NCBI GenBank assembly: GCA_041393775.1
Contig: JAWKJM010000003.1
Span: 186,001 to 250,000 of the forward strand
Reading direction: 5' to 3'
Length of the DNA: 64,000 nt
Origin: JADKAV01 sp041393775
GTDB taxonomy: Bacteria > Actinomycetota > Actinomycetes > S36-B12 > UBA10799
Shown: positions 17,486-24,826 of the stretch, piece by piece
Layout of the letters: each line of letters opens with the position of its first letter
How positions within the stretch are numbered: position 1 is the first letter of the stretch
Program-made: the position numbers and the translations under genes
The notes under the pieces: model-generated
The model's input: only the letters and a program-made list of their open reading frames with translations
The model's database searches: none
Told to the model about the DNA's origin: nothing

Positions 17486-17703
17486 CGGCCCGCCTTCCGT
17501 GCGGCGTCACGGATCTCGTCGGCGGTGGCGAACCGCTCCCCGGCCGCCTCGAACGGCAGTGGGGCGCGCCCGGACTTCAGTACCTGGAACTGGCCGAGCC
17601 GGTTGGCGTCGACGCGTTGCTGGTCGTCCATGGCGAGCATCTGCTCGCGGGTCAGTTGCGGCGGGATGGCCCCGTCGGGCCGGTAGTAGTTGTCTTCTTC
17701 CAT
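17482..17703 (-). CDS. Small acidic unknown element protein, 73 residues
   Basis: Starts MEEDNYYRPDGAIPPQLTRE and is preceded by AAGGAGAAG, a strong ribosome site. Residues 20-40 (REQMLAMDDQQRVDANRLGQ) and 58-73 are helical. The segment LTREQMLAMDDQQRVDANRLGQFQ resembles helical peptides in head-related actinophage proteins, but I cannot assign a family. Its stop overlaps the start of the coiled-coil gene, so the two are coupled. Confidence 0.7.
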   Translation of the reverse strand: MEEDNYYRPDGAIPPQLTREQMLAMDDQQRVDANRLGQFQVLKSGRAPLPFEAAGERFATADEIRDAARKAGR

Positions 17704-17801
17704 CGGTTCTTCTCCTTGTCGAGGTTGCGTGTGATGGATCGGGCGAATGTCTCGTCATGGGGTGGCCGCGGCCTGTCGCGGCCGTAGGTGCGTCTGGGCA
17801 T
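17652..17801 (-). CDS. Possible very small basic protein, 49 residues
   Basis: An open frame starting MPRRTYGRDRPRPPHDETFA, 3 bases after the stop of the zinc-finger-like gene. It runs 52 bases into the next gene in another frame and ends at TGA 17652-17654. It would fill the otherwise empty 100 bases in a block where genes touch each other. No strong ribosome site is visible. It could be leader sequence instead. Confidence 0.3.
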   Translation of the reverse strand: MPRRTYGRDRPRPPHDETFARSITRNLDKEKNRWKKTTTTGPTGPSRRN

Positions 17802-17804
17802 TGA

Positions 17805-17966
17805 TCACCCCCCTCCGGTGCCGTCGTAGGCGGGGTCGGTCAGTCCGGGGATCCGGTCGAGGGGATCACGGTGATCCGGGCAGTAGCCGCCGAGCGGCCA
17901 GGGACCGAGGAACGGGCACGCGGGCTCCGCACACCGGCGGATCGGCAGTGCGTCTCGAAGGGTCAT
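17805..17966 (-). CDS. Small zinc-finger-like protein, 53 residues
   Basis: Starts MTLRDALPIRRCAEPACPFL and continues GPWPLGGYCPDHRDPLD. The spacing Cys-x4-Cys ... Cys-x2-His is that of a treble-clef or zinc-ribbon knuckle seen in many small phage proteins. The ATG overlaps the stop of the upstream gene (ATGA at 17963-17966), strong evidence that it is translated. It may be a DNA-binding or HNH-like fragment, but the HNH catalytic His-Asn pattern is not there. Confidence 0.72.
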   Translation of the reverse strand: MTLRDALPIRRCAEPACPFLGPWPLGGYCPDHRDPLDRIPGLTDPAYDGTGGG

Positions 17967-18379
17967 AGTTCGTCGTCCTCCTCAGGTGACATGTACGGGG
18001 TGGGCCGGGGGACCGGGGTCCCTTGCCCGTTCTCGAGGCGGGGCCACGGAACGAGCGCGTAGATCCCCGCTTTCCCGGCGAGCGGCAAGCCGCGCTGGAC
18101 GGCCTTGGTCGCGGCGAGCGGGGTCGCGAACGGTCCGAGGATCAGCGGCCGCCGGGAGTTCTCGAGGACCAGGACCACGACGTACCGAGGACGATCGGAG
18201 TCGCGAGCCGACAGGATCCGTGCGGCGATCGCCTCGGCGGTCTTCGGATGGATCTCGGCCCCAACGAACTCGCGTACCGCTTCGTGCGCCGCGTCACAGT
18301 GGGCCTTGAGCACGCGGGTATCCAGCAACGGGCCCACCCGGTACGGCACTCCATTGGCGGGAGCAGTAGAAGTTGTCAC
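17963..18379 (-). CDS. Unknown element protein, 138 residues
   Basis: A soluble alpha/beta protein, unrecognised. It contains IHPKTAEAIAARILSARDSD, then a beta strand (YVVVLVLE), NSRRPLILGPFATPLAATKA, and an acidic end (SPEEDDEL). The phrase GPFATPLAATKAVQRGLP recalls small actinophage proteins that modify a common RRPLILGPF core, but I cannot name it. It overlaps both neighbours by 4 bases (ATGA), so it is coupled to the DUF3631 gene and to the zinc-finger-like gene. Confidence 0.72.
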   Translation of the reverse strand: MTTSTAPANGVPYRVGPLLDTRVLKAHCDAAHEAVREFVGAEIHPKTAEAIAARILSARDSDRPRYVVVLVLENSRRPLILGPFATPLAATKAVQRGLPLAGKAGIYALVPWPRLENGQGTPVPRPTPYMSPEEDDEL

Positions 18380-19671
18380 GACGAACCTCCGGTCCCGAAT
18401 GCCTCCCGGAGCGTGGTCTCAGGCGACGGTTCGGACGGTTGGGACGGTTCGGACGCTTCCTGAGAAGGGGTAGGGGGGACTGAGGGGAGGTAGCGGTCCC
18501 ATGCATCGGCGAAGGCGAACCGGAGGTATCCGCGTGCCGTGTTCGCGGCGTTGTGGCTCGGTGTGACCCGGTACGGGTGCAGGATCCGGGCCAGCCGGTG
18601 CGGCGTGAGCCCGCGCTCCCCGTAGGGGCCTCCCGGGGTCCAGGGTCCGTCCTCGATCGCGTGCAGCTGGAGGAGGAGGTCCCGGCTGGAGACCCACTCC
18701 TTGCCGTGCGGCCAGGTCTCCCGGATCTCGCGGAGAAGCCGGATCGGGATCGTTTCGACCTCGAGGGTCTCGGTGAGTACCGAGACCGCCTCGCGGGCTT
18801 CCTCGGGCCAGTCGCCGCCGGCCGCGTCAGCGATCGCGAGCAACGGCTCCCACACGTCGAGCAGTCGGTCCGCGATCCCCGGCTCGTCGTCGGGAAACAC
18901 GGGCTTCCAGGGCCGGGAGGCCCACTCTGCGACCCGGTCGCGCAGCGCGTGGCCCTCCGGTACCGAGGTCGCGACGCGCCAGCGACGGACCGTTTCGGAG
19001 GGTTTGCGCTTGCGGATCCGGACCACCACCGAGCGATCGAGGATCGTCTCCGGGGGATCGCCGTTGCCCGCCAGCGCCACGGCCGCGAACGTCTCGAACG
19101 GCTCGACCTCGAAGGCCTTCCCGACGCACCGCAGGACCGGGTTCCCGCGACGGTATCCCGCGTTCACGATCCCCCGGACCGCATCGCCGGAGTCCGCGCT
19201 CGAGCGGAAGATCACGTCGTACTCGTCCAGGAGCAACGTAGGCGCGCGCTTCTCGATCGCCCGGTACAACGTGGCCGCGCTCACGTCGGCCGCACGGAGC
19301 GGATCCTTGACCGTGGTCTCGAGGATCTCCAGGAGGCGGGTCTTCCCCGATCCCTTCTCGGCGCTGGAGACCGCCAGCCGCGCGGTCGAGTCGAATCGGT
19401 CGATCGTGTGGCTATGCACGATCCACAGCGCGATCGCCTTCGCGGCGTACGGGCTCGGGAGTACCGCGTGGCCGTTTACGAAGTCCTCGAGGTCCGCGAG
19501 GATCCCGTGGAGTTCCCGGTCACTTGGGACATTGGTACTAGTAGCACCACTCTCACCTTCGTAAGAAGAAGAGGCGGGAGCGTCCGAATCCTGGTCCCCT
19601 ACCCTCCCTGACACTTTCCCAGAAAGCGTCCCAAGCGTCCGAATCGTCCGGTCCGTCGAGCGTTTAGCCAT
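18376..19671 (-). CDS. DUF3631-domain ATPase
   Basis: A 431-residue protein. Residues 1-50 are a Ser/Thr-rich linker; an ATPase-like core then follows: SSAEKGSGKTRLLEIL (Walker A) at about residues 103-118 and TLLLDEYDVIF (Walker B with DE) at about 147-157. AGYRRGNPVLRC and FAAVALAGNGDPPETILDRS, then VVVRIRKRKPSE, are the conserved DUF3631 blocks. A C-terminal winged-helix-like region with PHRLARILHPYRVTP follows. Such proteins normally follow or fuse to a primase-polymerase and act as replicative helicase-like ATPases of mobile elements. The ATG at 19671 has GGGGG upstream and overlaps the primase-polymerase stop by 8 bases; an earlier ATG at 19686 is possible. Confidence 0.85.
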   Translation of the reverse strand: MAKRSTDRTIRTLGTLSGKVSGRVGDQDSDAPASSSYEGESGATSTNVPSDRELHGILADLEDFVNGHAVLPSPYAAKAIALWIVHSHTIDRFDSTARLAVSSAEKGSGKTRLLEILETTVKDPLRAADVSAATLYRAIEKRAPTLLLDEYDVIFRSSADSGDAVRGIVNAGYRRGNPVLRCVGKAFEVEPFETFAAVALAGNGDPPETILDRSVVVRIRKRKPSETVRRWRVATSVPEGHALRDRVAEWASRPWKPVFPDDEPGIADRLLDVWEPLLAIADAAGGDWPEEAREAVSVLTETLEVETIPIRLLREIRETWPHGKEWVSSRDLLLQLHAIEDGPWTPGGPYGERGLTPHRLARILHPYRVTPSHNAANTARGYLRFAFADAWDRYLPSVPPTPSQEASEPSQPSEPSPETTLREAFGTGGSS

Positions 19672-20551
19672 TCCGGACCCCCGCATCGAGCCCGGACCGG
19701 ACGGTCGCGTGGATCTCCTGCTCGGTGAGCGGTCCGCGGTCTCCTTCGTCCTCAGACAAAGAATGGTGTGCCGTGGCGATGAGCCAGGATTCCGCCTGGT
19801 CGTACTCGATCCGTCCGGCCGCGACGTGCTTCCCGAGCCGGTAGGCCGCGACGTTCAGGGCGTGGTTTCGCTCTCCCGGCTTCGCGAGCATGAGCCGGTG
19901 CCGCTCCCCGAGGAGCACGGCCTCCAGGTACGTCGAGGCGTTGCGGATCTCGACCTCGGGGAACGTGCGCCGATCGGCAGCCGGTTTCGGTCTCGCGATC
20001 AGATCGACGAGCCATTCGGGGGCCGGTGCGATCTGCGGCTCGAAGTCCTCCAGGTGCTCGAAGCCGTCCGGGCCGATCGCCACGGTCTCTTCGTACTGGG
20101 CTTCCGGAAGATACCGGGAGCCGTTGATCCGCGAGTACGGGGCCAGGACGTACCCGCCCGTGCCGCGTACATCGACTCCCGGCAGCATGCCGACGCGGTT
20201 CCCGAGGTCCTCGGAGGTCTGGAAGTACATGTGTGCACCTCCGCTCGGCGTGGCGACGGTGTAGGTCTCGGTCCAGCCCGGATCCGCACCCACCGAGTAG
20301 GCGTAGGCGTCGATCTCCGAGAAGCCGGATACCGCGTCATTGATATCCAGGTCGATCGCGACGAGCCCGGAGCCGGTCCGGATCCCGACATTGCAGGTCG
20401 GACCCTTCTCCCACCACGCGCTGATCCGATCGAGGTCTCCGGTCGCTGAGTCCACGCCGGAGCGAGTCGCCGGCCGTTTCCCGTTCGGTAGGACCGGGAG
20501 GATCGGCCAGCGACTCGCCAGCGTCAGAGCGACGCTCCGAAGCCGCATCAT
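19664..20551 (-). CDS. Primase-polymerase (prim-pol domain) protein
   Basis: A 295-residue protein of the bifunctional primase/polymerase family of plasmids and phages. LPVLPNGKRPATRSGVDSAT at residues 18-37 is the entry motif. LVAIDLDIND at about 64-73 carries the catalytic Asp pair, VATPSGGAHMYF the following His box, and GVDVRGTGGYVLAPYS the third motif. The C-terminus (RNHALNVAAYRLGKHVAAG) resembles the helical PriCT module. Length fits a prim-pol without a fused helicase; the helicase-like function is supplied by the overlapping DUF3631 gene. Together they suggest the element starts its own replication. Confidence 0.87.
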   Translation of the reverse strand: MMRLRSVALTLASRWPILPVLPNGKRPATRSGVDSATGDLDRISAWWEKGPTCNVGIRTGSGLVAIDLDINDAVSGFSEIDAYAYSVGADPGWTETYTVATPSGGAHMYFQTSEDLGNRVGMLPGVDVRGTGGYVLAPYSRINGSRYLPEAQYEETVAIGPDGFEHLEDFEPQIAPAPEWLVDLIARPKPAADRRTFPEVEIRNASTYLEAVLLGERHRLMLAKPGERNHALNVAAYRLGKHVAAGRIEYDQAESWLIATAHHSLSEDEGDRGPLTEQEIHATVRSGLDAGVRNG

Positions 20552-21012
20552 CAGAAGTCGGGCCCCTCGGTGACGGCCGCTTCGGCTTCCTCGGTGAAGT
20601 CGTCGCCGGAGTCCTCGTTGTGCGGTTCCAGCGCGAACGCCTTGGACTCGTCACGGGCCCCTTCTTCGTGAACGGCCACGCGATACGAGACGTAGTTACG
20701 GCCGCTCTTCTCCGCGGTCTTCTTGCCGAGGTAGCGGATCGCGATCCGGTCGGCGGTCTGAACCTTGCGCTCGAGGAGTTCGTTCTTCAGGACGGAGTGC
20801 AGGACCGCGACGCGGGTAGGCCCGTTGTCGGTGTCCAGGATCAGGACCGGCAGGTATCGGCCGTCCTTGGTCTTCGGGTGCTCGATTGCGGTGATCGTGC
20901 CGAGGATCGTGTCGCCCTCGGTCTCGGGCTTCCACTCGTTGCCGCGCTCGGGCTCCTTGTCGAGTTGTTCCAGGAGGTCGAGGTCGGGGTTAGTCTGGAG
21001 TTGCTCGGTCAT
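20551..21012 (-). CDS. Unknown element protein, possibly OB-fold DNA-binding
   Basis: A 153-residue acidic protein. GTITAIEHPKTKDGRYLPVL, then DTDNGPTRVAVLHSVLKNEL and DRIAIRYLGKKTAEKSGRNY, spell alternating beta strands as in OB-fold proteins. The tail is strongly acidic (EPHNEDSGDDFTEEAEAAVT), as in single-stranded-DNA-binding proteins whose tails recruit partners. It lies directly upstream of, and shares ATGA with, the primase-polymerase, which fits a replication accessory role. The functional idea is inference from pattern and position. GGAAGAC precedes the ATG at 21012. Confidence 0.68.
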   Translation of the reverse strand: MTEQLQTNPDLDLLEQLDKEPERGNEWKPETEGDTILGTITAIEHPKTKDGRYLPVLILDTDNGPTRVAVLHSVLKNELLERKVQTADRIAIRYLGKKTAEKSGRNYVSYRVAVHEEGARDESKAFALEPHNEDSGDDFTEEAEAAVTEGPDF

Positions 21013-21164
21013 GGTGAAGCGTCTTCCTTTCGTCGTGATGGAGGTCCCTCGAGACGGTCAGGTCTCGGGGGATCTTCTTCTTCGTGGTCCGGGTGAAGAT
21101 CCCGGATCGCTCCCCGCCGAGGTCGCGAACCTCGAGGCGGCCGGTGCCGCGCGGGGATGGCCGG

Positions 21165-21425
21165 TCAAGCCGCCGGGACACTCCCCGGATCCAGCCAGCC
21201 GGAGGCGGTGACCTCGAGCTGCTGATTCGGCTGGACCTCGAGGATCTCCTGGAACGGTCCGCTCCGATCCCCGCTCTTCGGACGGCCGATCAGCACGAAC
21301 CTCCGGCCGAGGAGGATCCAGTACGTCTCGGCCCAGTAGCCCCGGACCTTCGGGGCCAGGCCCCAGACGTACTCCGATACCTCGGAGCCGTCCTTGCGGG
21401 TGAAGGTGACCTCGATGCGCTTCAT
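21165..21425 (-). CDS. Small unknown element protein, 86 residues
   Basis: Starts MKRIEVTFTRKDGSEVSEYV and reads as a beta-rich domain with several Trp and Tyr residues (YVWGLAPKVRGYWAETYWIL). I do not recognise it. Its ATG shares a base with the stop of the upstream gene (TAATG), so it is coupled. Its start, MKRIEV, resembles the MKRLEI start of the upstream neighbour, though the rest does not align. The 152 bases downstream of it hold no convincing gene. Confidence 0.68.
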   Translation of the reverse strand: MKRIEVTFTRKDGSEVSEYVWGLAPKVRGYWAETYWILLGRRFVLIGRPKSGDRSGPFQEILEVQPNQQLEVTASGWLDPGSVPAA

Positions 21426-21721
21426 TACGGAGCGCCCCAGAACCAGTCGCCGAAGAGTTCCCACGCGAGGTCCATCGCCGCCTGGGTCCCCTTCATCACA
21501 CGGGCCCGGCGGATCTGGGCCCACGCCTCCGCGAACCTTATGGCTTCGGCCCATATCACGGAATCGCCGGCGCTGAACGCGCGCAACTGGAAGCCTTCGC
21601 AGGCGTCCTGCCGGCGTTCGAGTTCGTCGGTGCTCCACGCCTTGATCGCGAGGTACTTCTCCTTCTGCATCGCCCAGTCGAGTTCGAGTCGCGGATCCGG
21701 GACGATTTCGAGGCGCTTCAT
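21425..21721 (-). CDS. Small unknown element protein, 98 residues
   Basis: Starts MKRLEIVPDPRLELDWAMQK and is almost entirely helical and Trp-rich (five Trp). The ATG at 21721 overlaps the stop of the 115-residue gene (ATGA). The longer open frame through this region runs across that gene and is not credible. Not recognised; the tight coupling on both sides supports that it is translated. Confidence 0.66.
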   Translation of the reverse strand: MKRLEIVPDPRLELDWAMQKEKYLAIKAWSTDELERRQDACEGFQLRAFSAGDSVIWAEAIRFAEAWAQIRRARVMKGTQAAMDLAWELFGDWFWGAP

Positions 21722-22065
21722 CGGGACCCCTCCTTCACGTCGAGCCGGGCAACGCGCTTGAGATCGCGAAGAGCGTTGTCGGTGACGCGATCGAAGTCCG
21801 CGAGACCGAGGAGCGACTGGACCACGGCCACCCGCAAGAAGTTCTTCGCGTCCGTAACCTTGCGGTCGGCCTCCGTCCCGATACCGACCGCTCGGGCGGC
21901 CTCGGACTGCGAGTAGTCCCGGTAGTGAGACCAGATCCAAAGAGCCTGGTCCTGCACGTTGCTCTCGGTGTCGATCACGTCGAGAACCAGACGCGCGGTT
22001 CGGGCTTCTGCGGTGAGGAGCTTCCACTCCTTCGGAGTGGTTATGTCGTAGGTCTGTGAGACCAT
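21718..22065 (-). CDS. Unknown helical element protein, 115 residues
   Basis: Starts MVSQTYDITTPKEWKLLTAE. The middle (YRDYSQSEAARAVGIGTEADRKV, shortened here) looks like a helix-turn-helix: SEAARAVGIGTEADRKVTDA has the Ala-x3-Gly spacing of such motifs. A DNA-binding role is possible but unproven. GAAAGGAAC precedes the ATG at 22065. It is 69 bases downstream of the excisionase-like gene, the only sizeable gap in the early part of the leftward block. Confidence 0.66.
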   Translation of the reverse strand: MVSQTYDITTPKEWKLLTAEARTARLVLDVIDTESNVQDQALWIWSHYRDYSQSEAARAVGIGTEADRKVTDAKNFLRVAVVQSLLGLADFDRVTDNALRDLKRVARLDVKEGSR

Positions 22066-22134
22066 GAGGTGAGTTCCTTTCTCTTCTTGGGTTAGGGCAA
22101 GCGGCGATCGGTCGGTCCGGTCGCCGCTTTCGTT

Positions 22135-22323
22135 TCAGTCGCGGAGCGCGAGCCAGTCCTCGACTGCCGATGCGGGGATCACGATCCGTCCCCGGATCCG
22201 CTTGGACCGAAGCCGTCCGGACTCGATCTCCTGGTAGAGAAGCTGCTTGCTCAAGGACGTTTCGGCGGCGAGTTCCGCCACCGAGTACGCGATTGGTACG
22301 GGCTTCGCGGTGACTTCCGGCAT
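22135..22323 (-). CDS. Excisionase-like helix-turn-helix protein
   Basis: A 62-residue protein with the MerR/excisionase-type winged helix: AYSVAELAAETSLSKQLLYQ is the helix-turn-helix, EIESGRLRSKRIRGRIVIPA the wing, and SAVEDWLALRD the closing helix. In integrated elements such proteins bend DNA for excision and often regulate the lytic promoter. It is the first gene of the leftward block and has a strong GAGGAGG ribosome site 8 bases before its ATG. It is divergent from the 263-residue gene upstream of the integrase. Confidence 0.8.
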   Translation of the reverse strand: MPEVTAKPVPIAYSVAELAAETSLSKQLLYQEIESGRLRSKRIRGRIVIPASAVEDWLALRD

Positions 22324-22430
22324 GTGGGTTTTCCTCCTCTCTCGGGAAAGTTGTTCCTACAGGTCCCACAATGCGCTATGGTCTGAGATATGGATAGTCT
22401 CATTCATGGTCCTAATGCTGAGAGCACCCG
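22324..22430. promoter_or_regulatory. Divergent control region of the element
   Basis: The only divergent junction in the element. It must hold the promoters for the leftward replication block and for the rightward gene plus integrase. TGAGA ... TCTCA at 22384-22402 (19 bases, 5-base arms) is a possible operator. Promoter boxes are not clear enough to mark. Confidence 0.5.
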
Positions 22431-23222
22431 ATGAGCGGCCGGTTCCGGACAGTCGTGTGGAAAGCGACACCGCACCCTGACCCCGCCGGGCCGGAGGACT
22501 ATGTCCCGGCCGGTCCGGACCTTCTGGTTCCCCGTGACATGGCGGTTGAATTTACGGCGGCGCTGCATCAAGTAGGCCCGAGCGAGAGCGACGAAGATCG
22601 GCGCGGCGACGTTCAAGGGCTCGCCACGATCCGAAACGGAGTCGCCTCGGTCTATGAAATGAAGGTGAACACCATCATCAGGAGCGTTGATCCGGACCAG
22701 CCCGATCCCGAGCCGGTCCGAATCTCTGATGAGTTCCTCAAGCGACTCTCCATGACGGACCTCGGTCTCGGCATCGTTGCGAAGTGCTCGCTCACGCGTT
22801 GGCAAGAGGGCCACTACGCACTCGAACCCGCCCCTCGCGGCCTCCTGGATCAGACCATAATCGGAGAGACCCGGCTCTACATGCGACAAGTGCGCTCAGT
22901 CTTCGATGACGAGCCAAGACCTGTGCGGAATCCACCGAAACCTGTGTTCACAGACCCCGAGGGGGTCCCCTGGTATCGGGTCCAAGTCGTCCAGGACGTG
23001 AAGCGGCGACTCCCCTGGCGCCGCAACGCGCGAATCACCCCGGAGTACCTCCGGGACCTGTGGATTGTGTACCGGACGGCCCGTAAGGCCGGGGAGCCCA
23101 CCACGGAGGCGGTCAGGGAGTGGGCCGAAGCCCGGACAGGACGGATTCCGTCCAATCCGACGATCTTTCGATGGATCAAAGAAGCCAAGGCGCTGTACGG
23201 GGAGGGTTCAAAGAATGCCTAG
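22431..23222 (+). CDS. Unknown protein upstream of the integrase, possible element regulator
   Basis: A 263-residue soluble protein, unrecognised. Residues 1-170 are mixed alpha/beta, with ISDEFLKRLSMTDLGLGIVA as one clear helical stretch. The C-terminal 80 residues (ARITPEYLRDLWIVYRTARK, then REWAEARTGRIPSNPTIFRWIKEAK, shortened) look like a DNA-binding end in which PSNPTIFRWIKEAKALYG resembles a recognition helix. The position, divergent from the excisionase-like gene and overlapping the integrase gene by 8 bases, is where element repressors usually lie. Regulator is inference. Confidence 0.65.
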   Translation: MSGRFRTVVWKATPHPDPAGPEDYVPAGPDLLVPRDMAVEFTAALHQVGPSESDEDRRGDVQGLATIRNGVASVYEMKVNTIIRSVDPDQPDPEPVRISDEFLKRLSMTDLGLGIVAKCSLTRWQEGHYALEPAPRGLLDQTIIGETRLYMRQVRSVFDDEPRPVRNPPKPVFTDPEGVPWYRVQVVQDVKRRLPWRRNARITPEYLRDLWIVYRTARKAGEPTTEAVREWAEARTGRIPSNPTIFRWIKEAKALYGEGSKNA

Positions 23223-24339
23223 GACGAGCGAGCCAATTAAGAGGATCGAGACACCGGCCGGGATCCGGTACGTCGCCATAGCCGATGCCCCCCACGCGAA
23301 AGGCGAGAAGCGTCGGCAGATCCGTCGCCGGTTCTCGCGTCGTGGAGACGCGGTGATGTGGCTCGGACAGATGCGGGCCGGGACCGCGGCGGAGTTGCAG
23401 GAGCCGGAGCCCGAGCCCGAGGTCCTGACGTTCGCCTCGATCGCCCGCCCGTGGCTTGAGGTCAAGCGGCGCACGGTTCGCGCGGTGACGTTCAACGGAT
23501 ACGAGAAGGCCGTGAAGATCTGGACCGAGGAACTCGGGGACAAGCCGCTCGACCAGATCTCGAAGACCGACATTGAGGCACTCGTGAACCGCTACCAGGA
23601 CGAGAAGCGGTCCTACTCCCGCGTCTCGTATCTGATCGCGGTATGCCGGTCGATCCTCGGTGAGGCCGTCGAGGAGGAACTCGTCGGGCGCAACGTGGCG
23701 GCTCGCGTGAAGCCTCGAGGAGCCTCGGCCAAGGCGAGGCGAGCACTGACTGCCGAGGAGATCCGCAAGGTCCGGATACGGGCCTCTGAGGACCCGTGGG
23801 AGGCCTTGTGGGTCCTGTCGCTTCTCGGTCTGAGGCGCTCCGAGGTCCTCGGTCTGCGGTGGTCGGACATTGACTTCGAGGCCGGGACCCTGAGCGTCCG
23901 GCGAGCCCGAGTCCAGATCGGAGGCTCAAGGCAGATCAACGTGACCGATCCCAAGACCGCCAACGGCCGGAGGACGCTTCCGATGCCGGCGGATCTGGTC
24001 GGAGCACTCAAGCGCCTCCGCGCTGCACAGATGCAGGAGTTCGGCCTCTCGGCGGTCCGGGACGGGTACCTCGGTCTGGACGCGGCCGGGGAGCCGATCC
24101 GCCCGGAGGTCTACTCCGACGAGTGGCGAGTCCTTCTCGGGAAGGCGGGGGTCCGAGCCGTCACGTTGCACGAGGCGCGGCACTCCTCGGTAACGGCCAT
24201 GCGGGAGGCCGGGGTCCCGGATATGACCGTCGCACAGTGGCACGGACACGACGAGGCCGTGATGATGCGGACCTACTCGCATCCGTCCGAGGAGTCACTT
24301 CGGGAGGCCGGAGAAGCCTTCGCCACGGCCGTTTTCTGA
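23215..24339 (+). CDS. int: Tyrosine-family site-specific integrase
   Basis: A 374-residue tyrosine recombinase, complete. GGGGAGG precedes the ATG at 23215. Domains in order: an AP2-like/arm-binding N-terminus (about 1-75), a SAM-like core-binding domain (about 80-170), and the catalytic domain. The catalytic residues are visible: Arg near 207 in LLGLRRSEVLGLRW, His319 and Arg322 in LHEARHSS, His345 in WHGHDEAVMM, and Tyr354 in RTYSHP. It should recombine the 43-bp tRNA-Thr site, about 100 bp away. A 12-bp stem terminator lies between the gene and the tRNA. Confidence 0.94.
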   Translation: MPRTSEPIKRIETPAGIRYVAIADAPHAKGEKRRQIRRRFSRRGDAVMWLGQMRAGTAAELQEPEPEPEVLTFASIARPWLEVKRRTVRAVTFNGYEKAVKIWTEELGDKPLDQISKTDIEALVNRYQDEKRSYSRVSYLIAVCRSILGEAVEEELVGRNVAARVKPRGASAKARRALTAEEIRKVRIRASEDPWEALWVLSLLGLRRSEVLGLRWSDIDFEAGTLSVRRARVQIGGSRQINVTDPKTANGRRTLPMPADLVGALKRLRAAQMQEFGLSAVRDGYLGLDAAGEPIRPEVYSDEWRVLLGKAGVRAVTLHEARHSSVTAMREAGVPDMTVAQWHGHDEAVMMRTYSHPSEESLREAGEAFATAVF

Positions 24340-24340
24340 G

Positions 24341-24365
24341 TTTTTGTGACTTCTTAGTGACTTTT
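24341..24365. promoter_or_regulatory. Candidate right arm-type integrase binding sites
   Basis: TTTTTGTGACT then TTAGTGACTTTT, directly after the integrase stop and about 70 bases from attR. The words match those at 15821-15840 near attL. Function inferred from position and repetition. Confidence 0.5.
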
Positions 24366-24390
24366 CGGCGCTGAGCCGGAGCAAAGCAAG

Positions 24391-24428
24391 AGGCCTGGTC
24401 ACCCGCTTTTGTGCTTGTGACCAGGCCT
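24391..24428. terminator. Intrinsic terminator, bidirectional
   Basis: Perfect 12-bp stem AGGCCTGGTCAC / GTGACCAGGCCT with a 14-base loop, followed by TTTTG on the plus strand. It ends integrase transcription and, from the other side, can end tRNA-Thr transcription. Because it lies inside the element, the element provides the terminator downstream of the tRNA it occupies. Confidence 0.85.
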
Positions 24429-24435
24429 TTTGCCT

Positions 24436-24478
24436 GAGCCGCCTCCGAGAATCGAACTCGGGACCTACGCATTACGAG
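24436..24478. repeat. attR: 43-bp repeat within tRNA-Thr
   Basis: Identical to 15684-15726. It covers the 3' part of the intact tRNA from the anticodon loop to the discriminator base plus one base. The element therefore restores a complete tRNA on integration. Confidence 0.93.
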
Positions 24479-24510
24479 TGCGTCGCTCTGGCCGACTGAG
24501 CTAAGGCGGC
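24437..24510 (-). tRNA. tRNA-Thr (anticodon CGT)
   Basis: Full cloverleaf on the minus strand. The acceptor GCCGCCT pairs with AGGCGGC. The D arm is GCTC/GAGC, the anticodon stem ACGCA/TGCGT with loop CTCGTAA (anticodon CGT, codon ACG), and the T arm CCGAG-TTCGATT-CTCGG. CCA is not encoded. It is the integration site of the neighbouring element. Confidence 0.95.
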
Positions 24511-24615
24511 GTGGCCGGCATCGCCGCCCAACCAGTCGATTCTAACCGCGCCCATCGCGGGCGATGCCCGGCCCCACCTGAGCACTGGGACCGTACTTGG
24601 ACCCCCAGCGATGCA

Positions 24616-24792
24616 TTAGACCGGGTCCTGCTGCTTCCTGTACGCGACCACCAGCGTCACCACGGCACCCAGAACGGGGATCAGGAATCCGAAGATCGGC
24701 CACCCGATCTTGCTCATGTCATTGCGCTCGGCGATGAAATAGCAGAAGAACGCACTCAGGACCGAGACAAGCAGTCCCCACAGGAAATCCAT
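24616..24792 (-). CDS. Small two-helix membrane protein, 58 residues
   Basis: Starts MDFLWGLLVSVLSAFFCYFI, with a first helix at 2-20, a short polar turn AERNDMSKIG, and a second helix at about 31-49 (WPIFGFLIPVLGAVVTLVVA). It ends YRKQQDPV. The hairpin topology and clean stop suggest a real protein. It lies in the same direction as the lipoprotein gene, 34 bases downstream of its stop. Function unknown. Confidence 0.6.
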   Translation of the reverse strand: MDFLWGLLVSVLSAFFCYFIAERNDMSKIGWPIFGFLIPVLGAVVTLVVAYRKQQDPV

Positions 24793-24826
24793 GTGGTTCA
24801 GGCTATGCGCTCGCAGGCCTCACCGG

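Larger units (their letters stand above)
15684..24478. mobile_element. Integrated phage-satellite-like element in tRNA-Thr
   Basis: About 8.8 kb bounded by identical 43-bp direct repeats corresponding to the 3' part of tRNA-Thr. Inside are a rightward integrase next to the intact tRNA, one more rightward gene, and a leftward block of about fourteen small, tightly overlapping genes: an excisionase-like protein, unknown proteins, primase-polymerase, DUF3631 ATPase, more unknowns, a coiled-coil protein and a terminase-small-subunit-like protein at the far end. No capsid, tail, portal, large terminase or lysis gene is seen. That combination is what is known for phage satellites and island-type elements that borrow a helper's particles; helper and mobility are inference. 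Confidence 0.85.

Noticed and set aside
20990..21181. A 63-codon frame between the 86- and 153-residue element genes
   Set aside because: No ribosome site and basic, low-information sequence; it overlaps the end of the upstream gene and the start of the next. Left as non-coding, though a small gene is not excluded.
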